Part shown: positions 50,301 through 63,400 of the stretch, piece after piece
How the letters are laid out: the number at the start of each line of letters is the position of its first letter
How positions within the stretch are numbered: the first letter of the stretch is position 1
Source: Acanthosepion esculentum
Lineage: Eukaryota > Mollusca > Cephalopoda > Sepiida > Sepiidae
Length of the DNA stretch: 64,000 bases
Assembly (NCBI GenBank): GCA_964036315.1
Contig: CAXIWW010000817.1
Location: forward strand, 9,211,501 to 9,275,500
Reading direction: 5' to 3'
Translations under genes and position numbers: made by a program
The notes under the pieces: generated by a model
What the model was told of the DNA's origin: nothing
Databases searched by the model: none
What the model saw: the letters and a program-made list of their open reading frames with translations, nothing else

Positions 50301-52224
50301 ATAAAAATACATGTTTATATAAAAACTTGCTAACAACACCAGTTGATAGCAAAAGTGCCAACAGCACCACAGCTGATAGCAAAAGTGCCAACAGCTGATA
50401 GTAAAAGTGCCAACAGCTGATAGCAAAAGTGCCAACAGCACCACAGTGCCAACTAGTCGTAGGTATGACTATAAACTACATCTGCCAGCAAGTCTTCTGA
50501 TCACAAAGGGTCCAAGCTATGAGCAAATAGTGACCCACCACTAAAGAAAAACACTATGAAAGTATAAAAATACATGTTTATATAAAAACTTGCGAGCAAC
50601 ACCAGTTGATAGCAAAAGTGCCAACAGCACCACAGCTGATAGCAAAAGTGCCAACAGCTGATAGCAAAAGTGCCAACAGCACCACATTGCCAACTAGTCC
50701 TAGGTATGACTATAAACTACATCTGAGAGAAAGGCTTCTGATCACAAAGGGTCCCAGCTATGAGCAAATAGTGACACCCCACTAAAAAAAACACTATGAA
50801 TGTATAAAAATGCATGTTTATATAAAAACTTGCGAACAACACCAGTTGATAGCAAAAGTGCCAACAGCACCACAGCTGATAGCAAAAGTGCCAACAGCTG
50901 ATAGCAAAAGAGCCAACAGTTGATAGCAAAAGTGCCAACAGCTGATAGCAAAAGTGCCAAAAGCTAATAGTAATAGTGCCAACAGCTGATAGCAAAAGTG
51001 CCAACAGCACCACAGTGCCAACTACTCCTAGGTATGACTATAAACTACATCTGACAGCAAGGCTTCCTATCAGAAAGGGACCCAGCTAAGAGCAAATAGT
51101 TACCCCCCACTAAAAATCACTATGAAAGTATAAAAATACATATTTATATAAATACTTGCGAACAACACCAGTTGATAGCAAAAGTGCCAACAGCACCACA
51201 GCTGATAGATAAAGTGCCAACAGCTGATATCAAAAGTGCCAAGAGCTGATAGCAAAAGTGCCAACAGCACCACAGTGCCATCTAGTCCTAGGTATGACTA
51301 TAAACTACATCTGACAGCAAGGATTCTGATTAGAAAGGGTCCCAGCTATCAGCAAATATTGAGCCCACACTAAAAAAAAAACACTATGAAAGTATAAAAA
51401 TACATGTTTCTATAAAAACTTGCGAATAACACCAGTTGATAGCAAAAGTGCCAACAGCACCACAGCTGATAGCAAAAGTGCCAACAGCTGATAGCAAAAG
51501 TGCCAAAAGCTGATAGCAAAACTGCCAACAGCTGATAGCAAAAGTGCCAAGAGCACCACATTGCCAACTAGTCCTAGGTATGACTATAAACTACATCTGA
51601 CAGCAAGGCTTCTGATCACAAACGGTCCCAGCTATGAGCAAATAGTGACCCCCCACTAAAAAAAAACAATATGAATGTATAAAAATACATGTTTATATAA
51701 AAACTTGCGAACAACACCAGTTGATAGCAAAAGTGCCAACAGCACCACAGCTGATAGCAAAAGTGACAACAGCTGATAGCAAAAGTGCCAACAGCTGATA
51801 GCAAAAGTGACAACAGCTGATAGCAAAAGTGCCAACAGCTGATTGCAAAAGTGCCAACAGCTGATAGCAAAACTGCAAACAGCTGATAGCAAAAGTGCCA
51901 ACAGCTGATACCAAAAGTGCCAAAAGCTGATAGCAAAAGTGCCAACAGCTGATAGCAAAAGTGCCAACAGCTGATAGCAAAAGTGCCAACAGCACCACAT
52001 TGCCAACTAGTCCTTGGTATGACTATAAACTACATCTGACAGCAAGACTTCTGATCACAAAGGTTCCCAGCTATGAGCAAATAGTGACCCCCCACTAAAA
52101 AAACACTATGAATGTATAAAAATACATGTTTATATAAAAACTTTCGAACAACACCAGTTGAGAGCAAAAGTGCCAACAGCACCACAGCTGATAGCAAAAG
52201 TGCCAACAGCTGATAGCATAAGTG

Positions 52225-52500
52225 CCAACAGCTGATACCAAAAGTGCCAAAAGCTGACAGCAAAAGTGCCAACAGCTGATAGCAAAAGTGCCAACAGATG
52301 ATACCAAAAGTGCCAACAGCTGATAGCAAAAGTGCCAACAGCTTATAGCAAAAGTGCCAACAGCTGATACCAAAAGTGCCAAAAGCTGATAGCAAAATTG
52401 CCAACAGCTGATAGCAAAAGTGCCAACAGCTGATAGCAAAAGTGCCAACAGCTGATAGCAAAAGTGCCAACAGCACCACAGTGCCAACTAGTCCTAGTTA
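52225..52500 (+). repeat. Recurrent ordered variant block (also at about 53996-54271 and 60538-60766)
   Basis: The order GATACC-AAAAG monomer, GCTGACAGC, consensus monomer, ATGATACC monomer, GCTTATAGC, GATACC-AAAAG monomer, ending in CCTAGTTATG, is shared among three units. The spacer following each has TGATCAGAAA and an A run leading straight into ATATGAAAG. The first and second are about 1771 bp apart, the third about 8.3 kb from the first. Confidence 0.84.
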
Positions 52501-55500
52501 TGACTATAAACTACATCTGACAGCAAGGCTTCTGATCAGAAATGGTCCCAGCTATGAGAAAATAGTGACCCCCCACTAAAAAAAAAAATATGAAAGTATA
52601 AAAATACATGTTTATATAAACACTTGCGAACAACACCAGTTGATAGCAAAAGTGCCAACAGCACCACAGCTGATAGCAAAAGTGCCAACAGCTGATAGCA
52701 AAAGTGCCAACAGCACCACAGTGCCAACTAGTCCTAGGTATGACTATAAACTACATCTGACAGCAAGGCTTCTGATCACAAAGGGTCACAGCTATGAGCA
52801 AATAGTGACCCCCCACTAAAAAAAACACTATGAATGTATAAAAATACATATTTATATAAAGACTTGCGAACAACTCCAGTTGATAGCAAAAGTGCAAACA
52901 GCACCACAGCTGATAGCAAAAGTGCCAACAGCTGATAGCAAAAGTGCCAAGAGCTGATAGCAAAAGTGCCAACAGCTGATAGCAAAAGTGCCAACAGCTG
53001 ATACCAAAAGTGCCAACAGCACCACAGTGCCAACTAGTCCTAGGTATGACTATAAACTACATCTGACAGCAAGGTTTCTGATCACAAAGGTTCCATGATA
53101 TGAGCAAATACTGACCCCCCACTAAAAAAAAACAATATGAAAGTATAAAAATACATGTTTATATAAAAACTTCCGAGCAACAACAGTTGATAGCAAAAGT
53201 GCCAACAGCACCACAGCTGATAGCAAAAGTGCCAACAGCTGATAGCAAAAGAGCCAACAGTTGATAGCAAAAGTGCCAACAGCTGATAGCAAAAGTGCCA
53301 AAAGCTGATAGCAAAAGTGCCAACAGCTGATAGCAAAAGTGCCAACAGCTGATAGCAAAAGTGCCAACAGCTGATAGTAATAGTGCCAACAGCTGATAGC
53401 AAAATTGCCAACAGCTGATAGCAAAAGTGCCAACAGCACCACAGTGCCAACTAGTCCTAGGTATGACTATAAACTACATCTGACAGCAAGGCTTCCTATC
53501 AGAAAGGGTCCCAGCTAAGAGCAAATAGTTACCCCCCACTAAAAAACACTATGAAAGTATAAAAATACATATTTATATAAATACTTGCGAACAACACCAG
53601 TTGATAGCAAAAGTGCCAACAGCAACACAGCTGATAGCAAAAGTGCCAACAGCTGATAGCAAAAGTGCCAAGAGCTGATAGCAAAAGTGCCAACAGCACC
53701 ACAGTGCCATCTATTCCTAGGTATGACTATAAACTACATCTGACAGCAAGGATTCTGATTACAAAGTGTCCCAGCTATCAGCAAATAGTGACCCCCCACT
53801 AAAAAAAACACTATCAAAGTATAAAAATACATATTTCTATAAAGATTTGCGAACCGCAACAGTTGATAGCAAAAGTGCCAACAGCACCACAGCTGATAGC
53901 AAAAGTGCCAAAAGCTGATAGCAAAAGTGCCAACAGCTGATAGCAAAAGTGCCAACAGCTGATAGCAAAAGTGCCAAAAGCTGATAGCAAAAGTGCCAAC
54001 AGCTGATAGCAAAAGTGCCAAAAGCTGACAGCAAAATAGCCAACAGCTGATAGCAAAAGTGCCAACAGATGATACCAAAAGTGCCAACAGCTGATAGCAA
54101 AAGTGCCAACAGCTTATAGCAAAAGTGCCAACAGTTGATACCAAAAGTGCCAAAAGCTGATAGCAAAAGTGCCAACAGCTGATAGCAAAAGTGCCAACAG
54201 CTGATAGCAAAAGTGCCAACAGCTGATAGCAAAAGTGCCAACAGCACCACAGTGCCAACTAGTCCTAGTTATGACTATAAACTACATCTGACAGCAAGGC
54301 TTCTGATCAGAAAGGGACCCAGCTATGAGCAAATAGTGACCCCCCACTAAAAAAAAAAATATGAAAGTATAAAAATACATGTTTATATAAATAATTGCGA
54401 ACAACACCAGTTGATAGCAAAAGTGCCAACAGCACCACAGCTGATAGCAAAAGTGCCAACAGCTGATAGCAAAAGTGCCAACAGCTGATAGAAAAAGTAA
54501 CAACAGCTGATACTAAAAGTGCCAAAAGCTGATAGCAAAAGTGCGAACAACTGAGAGCAAATGTGCCAACAGCTGATAGCAAAAGTGCCAACAGCTGATA
54601 GCAAAAGTGCCAAAAGCTGATAGCAAAAGTGCCAACAGCTCATAGCAAAAGTTTCAACAGATGATACCAAAAGTGCCAACAGCTGATAGCAAAAGTGCCA
54701 ACAGCTGATAGCAAAAGTGCCAACAGCTGATAGCAAAATGCAAAGAGCTGAGAGCAAAAGTGCCAACAGCTGATAGCAAAAGTGCGAACAGCTGATAGCA
54801 AAAGTGACAACAGCTGAAAGCAAAAGTGCCAAAAGCTGATAGCAAAAGTGCCAACAGCACCACAGTGCCAACTAGTTCAAGGTATGACTATAAACTACAT
54901 CTGACAGCAAGGCTTCTGATCACAAAGGGTCCCAGCTATGAGCAAAGAGTGACCCCCCACTAAAAAAAAAACACTATGAAAGTATAAAAATACATGTTTA
55001 TATAAAAACTTGCGAACAACACCAGTTCATAGCAAAAGTGCCAACAGCTAATAGCATAAGTTCCAACAGCTGATAGCAAAAGTGCCAACAGCAGAACAGC
55101 TGATAGCAAAAGTGCAAACAGCTGATTGCAAAAGTGCCAACAGCTAATAGCAAAAGTGCCAACAGCTTATAGCAAAAGTGACAACAGCACCACATTGCCA
55201 ACTAATCCTAGGTATGACTATAAACTACATGTGACAGCAAGTCTTCTGATCACAAAGAGTCCCAGCTATGAGCAAATAGTGACCCCCCCACTAAAAAAAA
55301 ACACTATGAAAGTATAAAAATACATGTTTATATAAAAACTTGCGAACAACACCAGTTGATAACAAAAGTGCCAACAGCACGACAGCTGATAGCAAAAGGG
55401 CCAACAGCTGATAGCAAAAGTGCCAACAGCTGATAGCAAAAGTGCCAACAGCACCACAGTGCCAACTAGTCCTACGTATGACTATAAACTACATCTGACA

Positions 55501-55574
55501 TCAAGGCTTCTGATCACAAAGGGTTCCAGCTATGAGCAAATAGTGACCCACACTAAAAAAAACACTATGAATAC

Positions 55575-55615
55575 TAAAATACATGTTTATATAAAAATAC
55601 ATGTTTATATAAAAA
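55575..55615 (+). repeat. Short tandem duplication in the AT-rich part of a spacer
   Basis: The stretch AATACATGTTTATATAAA occurs twice in a row (about 55577-55594 and 55595-55612, 18 bp period), and the usual TGTATAAAA before it is altered. It is a local slippage product confined to this one unit. Confidence 0.8.
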
Positions 55616-58264
55616 CTTGCGAACAACACCAGTTGATAGCAAAAGTGCCAACAGCACCACAGCTGATAGCAAAAGTGCAAACAGCTGATAGCAAAAGTGC
55701 CAACAGCTGATAGCAAAAGTGCCAACAGCTCCACAGTGCCAACTAGTCCTAGGTATGACTATAAACTACATCTGACAGCAAGTCTTCTGATCACAAAGGG
55801 TCCCAGCTATGAGCAAATAGTGAACCCCCACTAAAAAAAAAACAATATGAAAGTATGAAAATACATGTTTATATAAAAACTTGCGAACAACACCAGTTGA
55901 TAGCAAAAGTGCCAAAAGCACCACAGCTGATAGCAAAAGTGCCAACAGCTGATAGCAAAAGTGCCAACAGCTGAGAGCAAAACTGCCAACAGCTGATAGC
56001 AAAAGTGCCAACAGCACCACATTGCCAACTATTCGTAGGTATGACTATAAACTACATCTGACAGCAAGGCTTCTGTTCACAAAGGGTGCCAGCTCTGAGA
56101 AAATAGTGCCCCCCCACTAAAAAAAACACTATGAATGTATAAAAATACATGTTTATATAAAAACTTGCGAACAACACCAGTTGATAGCAAAAGTGCCAAC
56201 AGCACAACAGCTGATAGCAAAAGTGCCAACAGCTGATAGCAAAAGTGCCAACAGCTGATAGCAAAAGTGCCAACAGCACCACAGCTGATAGCAAATGTGC
56301 CAACAGCTGATAGCAAAAGTGCCAACAGCACCAAAGTGCAAACTAGTCCTACGTATGACTATAAACTACTTCTGACAGAAAGTCTTCTGATCACAAAGGG
56401 TCCCAGCTATGAGCAAATAGTGACCCCCCACTAAAAAAAAACACTCTGAAAGTATAAGAATACATGTCTCTATAAAAAATTGCGAACAACACCAGTTGAT
56501 AGCAAAAGTGCCTACAGCACCACAGCTGATAGCAAAAGTGCCAACAGCTGATAGCAAAAGTGCCAACAGCTGATGGCAAAAGTGCCAACAGCTGATAGCA
56601 AAAGTGCCAACAGCACCACTGTGCCAACTAGTCCTAGGTATGACTATAAACTACATTTGACAGCAAGGCTTCTGATCACAAAGGGTCCCAGCTATGAGCA
56701 AATAGTGACCCCTCACTAAAAAAAACATTATGAAAGTAGAAAAATACATGTTTATATAAAAACTATCGAACAAAACCAGTTGATAGCAAAAGTGCCAACA
56801 GCACCACAGCTGATAGCAAAAGTGCCAACAGCTGATAGCAAAATTGCCAACAGCTGATAGCAAAAGTGCCAACAGCTGAATACAAAAGTGCCAACAGCTG
56901 ATAACAAAAGTGCGAACAGCACCACATTGCCAACTAGTACTAGGTATGACTATAAACTACATCTGACAGCAAGGCTTCTGATCACAAAGGGTCCCAGCTA
57001 TGAGCAAATAGTGACCCCCCATAAAAAAAACATTATGAAAGTATAAAAATACATGTTTATATAAAAACTATCGAACAAAACCAGTTGATAGGAAAAGTGC
57101 CAACATCACCACAGCTGATAGCAAAAGTGCCAACAGCTTATAGCAAAAGTGCCAAAAGCTGATAGCAAAAGTGCTAACCGCTGATAGCAAAAGTGCCAAC
57201 AGCTGATAGCAAAAGTGCCAACAGCACCACAGTGCCAACTAGTCCTAGGTATGTCTATAAACTGCATCTGACAGCAAGGCTTCTGATCACAAAGGGTCCC
57301 AGCTATGAGCAAATAGTGACCCCCCAACGAAAAAAACACTATGAATGTATAAAAATACATATTTATATAAAAACGTGCGAACAAGACCAGTTGATAGCAA
57401 AAGTGCCAACAGCACCACAGCTGATAGCAAAAGTGCCAACAGCTGATAGCAAAAGTGCCAACAGCTGATAGAAATAGTGCCAACAGCACCACAGTACCAA
57501 CTAGTCCTAGGTATGACTATAAACTACATCTGACAGCAAGGCTTCTGATCACAAAGGGTCCCAGGTATGAGCAAATATTGACCCCCCACTAAAAAAAAAC
57601 AATATGAATGTATAAAAATACATGTTTATATAAAAACTTGCGAACAACAGCAGTTGATAGCAAAAGTGCCAACAGCACCACAGCTGATAGCAAAAGGGCC
57701 AACAGCTGATAGCAAAAGTGCCAACAGCTGATAGCAAAAGTGCCAACAGCTGATAGCAAAAGTGCCAACAGCACCACAGTGCCAACTAGTCCTAGGTATG
57801 ATTATAAACTACATCTGACAACAAGGCTTCTGATCACAAAGGGTCCCAACTATGAGCAAGTAGTGACCCCCCCCCAAAAAAAACACTATGAATTATAAAA
57901 ATACATGTTTTTAAAAAACTTGCTAACAACACCAGTTGATTGCAAAAGTGCCAACAGCTGATAGCAAAAGTGCCAACAGCTGATAGCAAAAGTGCCAAAA
58001 GCTGTTAGCAAAAGTGCCAACAGCTGATAGCAAACGTGCCAACAGATGATAGCAAATGTACCAACAGCTGATAGCAAAAGTGCCAACAGCTGATAGCAAA
58101 AGTGCCAAAAGATTATACCAAAGTGCCAACAGCTGATAGCAAAAGTGCCAATAGCTGATTGCAAAAGTGCCAACCGCTGATAGCAAAAGTGCAAACAGCT
58201 GATAGCAAAAGTGCCAACAGCTGATAGCAAAAGTGCCAACAGCTGATAGCAAAAGTGCCAACAG

Positions 58265-58431
58265 CACCACAGTGCCAACTAGTCCTAGGTATGACTATAA
58301 ACTACATCTGACAGCAAGGCTTCTGATCACAAAGGGTCCCAGCTATGAGCAAATAGTGACCCCACACTAAAAAAAAACACTATGAAAGTATAAAAATACA
58401 TGTTTATATAAAAACTTGCGAACAACACCAG
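58265..58431 (+). repeat. Spacer segment of the unit, about 167 bp
   Basis: Landmarks in order: CACCACAG (58265), ACTAGT (58278-58283) directly followed by CCTAGG (58284-58289), TGATCA (58324-58329), GGGTC (58334-58338) with its inverted partner GACCC (58358-58362) 19 bp further on, a run of nine A (58369-58377), ACATGT (58398-58403), a TTTATATAAAA stretch, and TTGCGAAC (58416-58423) shortly before the leader monomer. Copies across the window differ by point changes and by the poly-A length (about 5 to 15). The spacer has few stop codons on either strand, but its frame changes with poly-A length between copies, so I do not call it coding. Confidence 0.9.
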
Positions 58432-58615
58432 TTGATAGCAAAAGTGCAAACAGCACCACAGCTGATCGCAAAAGTGCCAACAGCTGATACGAAATGTGCC
58501 AACAGCTGATAGCAAAAGTGCCAACAGCTGATAACAAAAGTGCCAAAAGCTGATAGCGAAAGTGCCAACAGCTTATAGCAAAAGTGCCAACAACTGATTG
58601 CAAAAGTGCCAACAG
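58265..58615 (+). repeat. Reference higher-order unit (spacer + leader monomer + 7 monomers)
   Basis: This unit shows the architecture cleanly. The spacer is 58265-58431 (167 bp), the leader monomer 58432-58453, an 8-bp CACCACAG 58454-58461, and seven 22-bp monomers 58462-58615 (154 bp). The sum is 351 bp, that is 197 + 22 x 7. The next unit begins with CACGACAG, a one-base variant of CACCACAG, at 58616. Individual monomers carry private variants (for example GATCGC, GATACG and GATAAC in place of GATAGC). The choice of unit start is a convention; a rotation starting at the CCTAGG landmark is equally valid. Confidence 0.93.
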
Positions 58616-58984
58616 CACGACAGTTCCAACTATTCCTAGGTATGACTATAAAATACATCTCACAGCAAGTCTTCTGATCACAAAGGGTGCCAGCTATGAG
58701 CAAATAGTGACCCCCCACTAAAAAAAAAACACTATTAATGTATGAAAATACATGTTTTTCTTAAAACTTGCGAACAACACCAGTTGATAGCAAAAGTGCC
58801 AACAGCACCACCGCTGATAGCAAAAGTGCCAACAGCTGATAGCAAAAGTGCCAACAGCTGAGAGCAAAAGTGCCAACAGCACCACAGTGCCAACTAGTCC
58901 TAGGTATGACTATAAACTACATCTGACAGCAAGGCTTCTGATCACAAAGGGTCCCAGCTATGAGCAAATAGTGACCCCCCACTA

Positions 58985-59240
58985 AAAAAAACACAATGAA
59001 AGTATAAAAATACATGTTTATATAAAAACGTGCGAACAACACCAGTTGATATCAAAAGTGCCAACAGCATCACAGCTGATAGCAAAAGTGACAAAAGCTG
59101 ATAGCAAAAGTGCCAACAGCTGATACCAAAAGTGCCAACAGCTGATAGCAAACGTGCCAACAGCTGATAGCTAAAGTGCCAAAAGCTGATAGCAAAAGTG
59201 CCAACATCTGATAGCAAAAGTGCCAACAGCACCACCGTGC
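58985..59240 (+). repeat. Unit copy D13 (second about 61733-61988)
   Basis: Shared variants are AAAACGTGCGAAC, CAGCATCACAG, AAACGTGCC, GATAGCTAAAG, CCAACATCTG and CACCACCGTGCC. The offset is about 2748 bp. The second copy differs by a few bases, for example GACAACAG against GACAAAAG. Confidence 0.82.
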
Positions 59241-59924
59241 CAACTAGTCCTAGGTATGACTATAAACTACATCTGACAGCAAGGATTCCTATCAGAAAGG
59301 GTCCCAGCTATGAGCAAATAGTGACCCCCCACTAAAAAAACACTATGAAAGTATAAAAATACATTTTTATATAAATACTTGCGAACAACACCAGTTGATA
59401 GCAAAAGTGCCAACAGCACCACAGCTGATAGCAATAGTTCCAACAGCTGATAGCAAAAGTGCCAAGAGCTGATAGCAAAAGTGCCAACAGCACCACAGTG
59501 CCATCTAGTCCTAGGTATGACTATAAACTACATCTTACAGCAAGGATTCTGATTACAAAGGGTCCCAGCTATCAGCAAATAGAGACCCCCCACTAAAAAA
59601 AACACTATCAAAGTATAAAAATACATATTTTTATAAAAATTTGCGAACAACAACAGTTCATAGCAAAAGTGCCAACAGCACCACAGCTGATAGCAAAAGT
59701 GCCAAGAGCAGATAGCAAAAGTTCCAACAGCTGATAGCCAAAGTGCCAACAGCTGATAGCAAAAGTGCCAACAGCACCAGTGTGCCAACTAGTCCTAGGT
59801 ATGACTATAAACTTCATCTGACAGCAAGTCTTCTGATCACAAATGTTCCCAGCTATGAGCAAATAGTGACCCCCACTAAAAAAAAAACAATATGAAAGTA
59901 TAAAAATACATGTTTATATAAAAA

Positions 59925-60450
59925 CTTGCAAAAAACACCAGTTGATTGCAAAAGTGCCAACAGCACCACGGCTGATAGCAAAAGTGCCAACAGCTGATAG
60001 CAAAAGTGCCAACAGCTGATAGCAAAAGTGCCAACAGCACCACAGTTCCAACTAGTCCTAGTTATGAATATAAACTACATCTGACAGCTAGTCTTCTGAT
60101 CACAAAGGTTCCCAGCTATGAGCAAATAGTGACCCCCCACTAAAAAAAAAAATTATGAAAGTATAAAAATACATGCTTATATAAAAACTTGCAAAAAACA
60201 CCAGTTGATTGCAAAAGTGCCAACAGCACCACGGCTGATAGCAAAAGTGCCAACAGCTGATAGCAAAAGTGCCAACAGCTGATAGCAAAAGTGCCAACAG
60301 CACCACAGTGCCAACTAGTCCTAGTTATGAATATAAACTACATCTGACAGCTAGTCTTCTGATCACAAAGGTTCCCAGCTATGAGCAAATAGTGACCCCC
60401 CACTAAAAAAAAAAATTATGAAAGTATAAAAATACATGCTTATATAAAAA
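59925..60450 (+). repeat. Single-unit tandem duplication D12 (263 bp twice)
   Basis: CTTGCAAAAAACACC, GATTGC, CACCACGGCTG, CCTAGTTATGAATATAAAC and ACAGCTAGTCTTC occur at 59925-60187 and again at 60188-60450. The offset is exactly 263 bp, one unit with n = 3. One difference is visible (CAGTTCC near 60053 against CAGTGCC). This shows the step size by which the array grows. Confidence 0.88.
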
Positions 60451-63400
60451 CTTGCGAACAACACCAGTTGATAGCAAAAGTCCCAACAGCACCACAGCTG
60501 ATAGCAAAAGTGCCAACAGCTTATAGCATAAGTGCCAACAGCTGATACCAAAAGTGCCAAAAGCTGACAGCAATAGTGCCAAAAGCTGATAGCAAAAGTG
60601 CCAACAGATGATACCAAAAGTGCCAACAGCTGATAGCAAAAGTGCCAACAGCTTATAGCAAAATTGCCAACAGCTGATACCAAAAGTGCCAAAAGCTGAT
60701 AGCAAAAGTGCCAACAGCTGATAGCAAAAGTGCCAACAGCACCACAGTGCCAACTAGTCCTAGTTATGACTATAAACTACATCTGACAGCAAGGCTTCTG
60801 ATCAGAAAGGGTCCCAGCTATGAGCAAATAGTGACCCCCCACTAAAAAAAAATATGAAAGTATAAAAATACATGTTTATATAAACACTTGCGAACAACAC
60901 CAGTTGATAGCAAAAGTGCCAACAGCACCACAGCTCATAGCAAAAGTGCCAACACCTGATAGCAAAAGTGCCAATAGCTGATAGCAAAAGTGCCAAGAGC
61001 TGATAGCAAAAGTGCCAACAGCTGATAGCAAAAGTGCCAACAGCACCACAGTGCCAACTAGTCCTAGGTATGACTATAAACTACATCTGACAACAAGGTT
61101 TCTGATCACAAAGGTTCCAGGCTATGAGCAAATACTGACCCCCCACTAAAAAAAAAACAATATGAAAGTATAAAAATACATGTTTATATAAAAACTTGCG
61201 AGCAACAACAGTTGATAGCAAAAGTGCCAACAGCACCACAGCTGATAGCAAAAGTGCCAACAGCTGGTAGCAAAAGAGGCAACAGCTGATACCAAAAGTG
61301 CCAACAGCACCATAGTGCCAACTAGTCCTATGTATGACTATAAACTACATCTGACAGCAAGGCTTCTGATCACAAAGGGTCCCAGCTATGAGCAAATAGT
61401 GACCCCCCACTAAAAAAAAACTCTATGAAAGTATAAAAATACATGTTTATATAAAAACATGCGAACAGCACCAGTTGATAGCAAAAGTGCCAACAGCTGA
61501 TAGCAAAAGTGCCAAAAGCTGATAGCAAAAGTGCCAACAGCTGATAGCAAAAGTGCCAACAGATGATAACAAAAGTGCCAACAGCTGATAGCAAAAGTAC
61601 CAACAGCTGATAGCAAACGTGCCAACAGCACCACAGTGCCAACTAGTCCTAGGTATGACTATAAACTTCATCTGACAGCAAGGCTTCTGATCACAAAGGG
61701 TCCCAGCTATGAGCAAATAGTGACCCCCACTAAAAAAAACACTATGAAAGTATAAAAATACATGTTTATATAAAAACGTGCGAACAACACCATTTGATAG
61801 CAAAAGTGCCAACAGCATCACAGCTGATAGCAAAAGTGACAACAGCTGATAGCAAAAGTGCCAACAGCTGATACCAAAAGTGCCAACAGCTGATAGCAAA
61901 CGTGCCAACAGCTGATAGCTAAAGTGCCAACAGCTGATAGCAAAAGTGCCAACATCTGATAGCAAAAGTGCCAACAGCACCACCGTGCCAACTAGTCCTA
62001 GGTATGACTATAAACTACATCTGACAGCAAGGCTTCTGATCACAAATGGTCCCAGCTATGAGCAAATAGTGCCCCCCACTAAAAAAAAAACACTATGAAA
62101 GTATAAAAATACATATTTATATAAAAACTTGCGAACAACACCAGTTGATAGCAAAAGTGCCAACAGCACCTCAGCTTATAGCAAAAGTGCCAACAGCTGA
62201 TAGCAAAAGTGCCAAAAGCTGATAGCAAAAGTGCCAACAGCTGATAGCAAAAGTGCCAACATCACCACAGTGCCAACTAGTCCTAGGTATGACTATAAAC
62301 TACATCTGACAGCAAGGCTTCTTATAACAAAAAGGGTCCCAGCTATGAGCAAATACTGACCCCCCACTAAAAAAAAGAACACTATGAATGTATAAAAATA
62401 CATATTTATATAAAAACTTGCGAACAACACCAGTTGATAGCAAAAGTGCCAAAAGCTGATAGCAAATGTGCCAACAGCTGATAGCTAATGTGCCAACAGA
62501 TGATACCAAAAGTGCCAACAGCTGATAGCAAAAGTACCAACAGCTGATAGCAAACGTGCCAACAGCACCACAGTGCCAACTAGTCCTAGGTATGACTATA
62601 AACTACATCTGACAGCAAGGCTTCTGATCACAAAGAGCCCAAGCTATGAGCAAATAGTGACCCCCCAATAAAAAAAAAACACTATGAATGTATAAAAATA
62701 CATATTTATATAAAAACTTGCGAACAACACCAGTTGATAGCAAAAGTGCCAACAGCACCACAGCTGATAGCAAAAGTGCCAACAGCTGATAGCAAAAGTG
62801 CAAACAGCTGATACAAAAAGTGCCAAAAGCTGATAGCAAAAGTGCCAACAGCTGTTAGCAAAAGTGCCAACAGATGATACCAAAAGTGCCAACAGCTGAT
62901 AGCAAAAGTGCCAACAGCTGATAGCAAAAGTTCCAACAGCTGATAGCAAAAGTGCCAAAAGCTGATAGCAAAAGTGCCAACAGCTGATAGCAAAAGTGCC
63001 AACAGCTGATACCACATTGCCAACTAGTCCAAGGTATGACTCTAAACTACATCTGACAGCAAGGCTTCTGATCACAAAGTGTCCCAGCTATGAGCAAATA
63101 GTGACCCCCCACTAAAGAAAAGACACTATGAATGTTATATTAATACATGTTTATATAAAAACTTGCGAACAACACCAGTTGATAGCAAAAGTGCCAAAAG
63201 CACCACAGCTGATAGCAAAAGTGCCAACAGCTGATAGCAAAAGTGCCAACAGCTGATAGCAAAAGTGCCAACAGCTGATACCAAAAGTGCCAAAAGCTGA
63301 TAGCAAAAGTGCCAACAGCTGATAGCAAAAGTGCCAACAGATGATAAAAAAAGTGCCAACAGCTGATAGCAAAAGTGCCAACAGCTGATAGCAAAAGTGC

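Noticed and set aside
58369..58377. Poly-A tail of a retroposon (SINE-like origin)
   Set aside because: The A run lies in the middle of the spacer, followed by conserved sequence, and there are no A and B box promoter motifs or target duplications that I could find.
58391..58411. TATA-box promoter in the TATAAAAATA / TTTATATAAAA part of the spacer
   Set aside because: AT-rich and repeated about 187 times, with no downstream gene and no independent promoter evidence. Transcription of the satellite is possible but cannot be read from the sequence.
58416..58423. CENP-B box like motif at TTGCGAAC
   Set aside because: It does not have the conserved positions of the 17-bp CENP-B box; only a loose TTCG resemblance exists.
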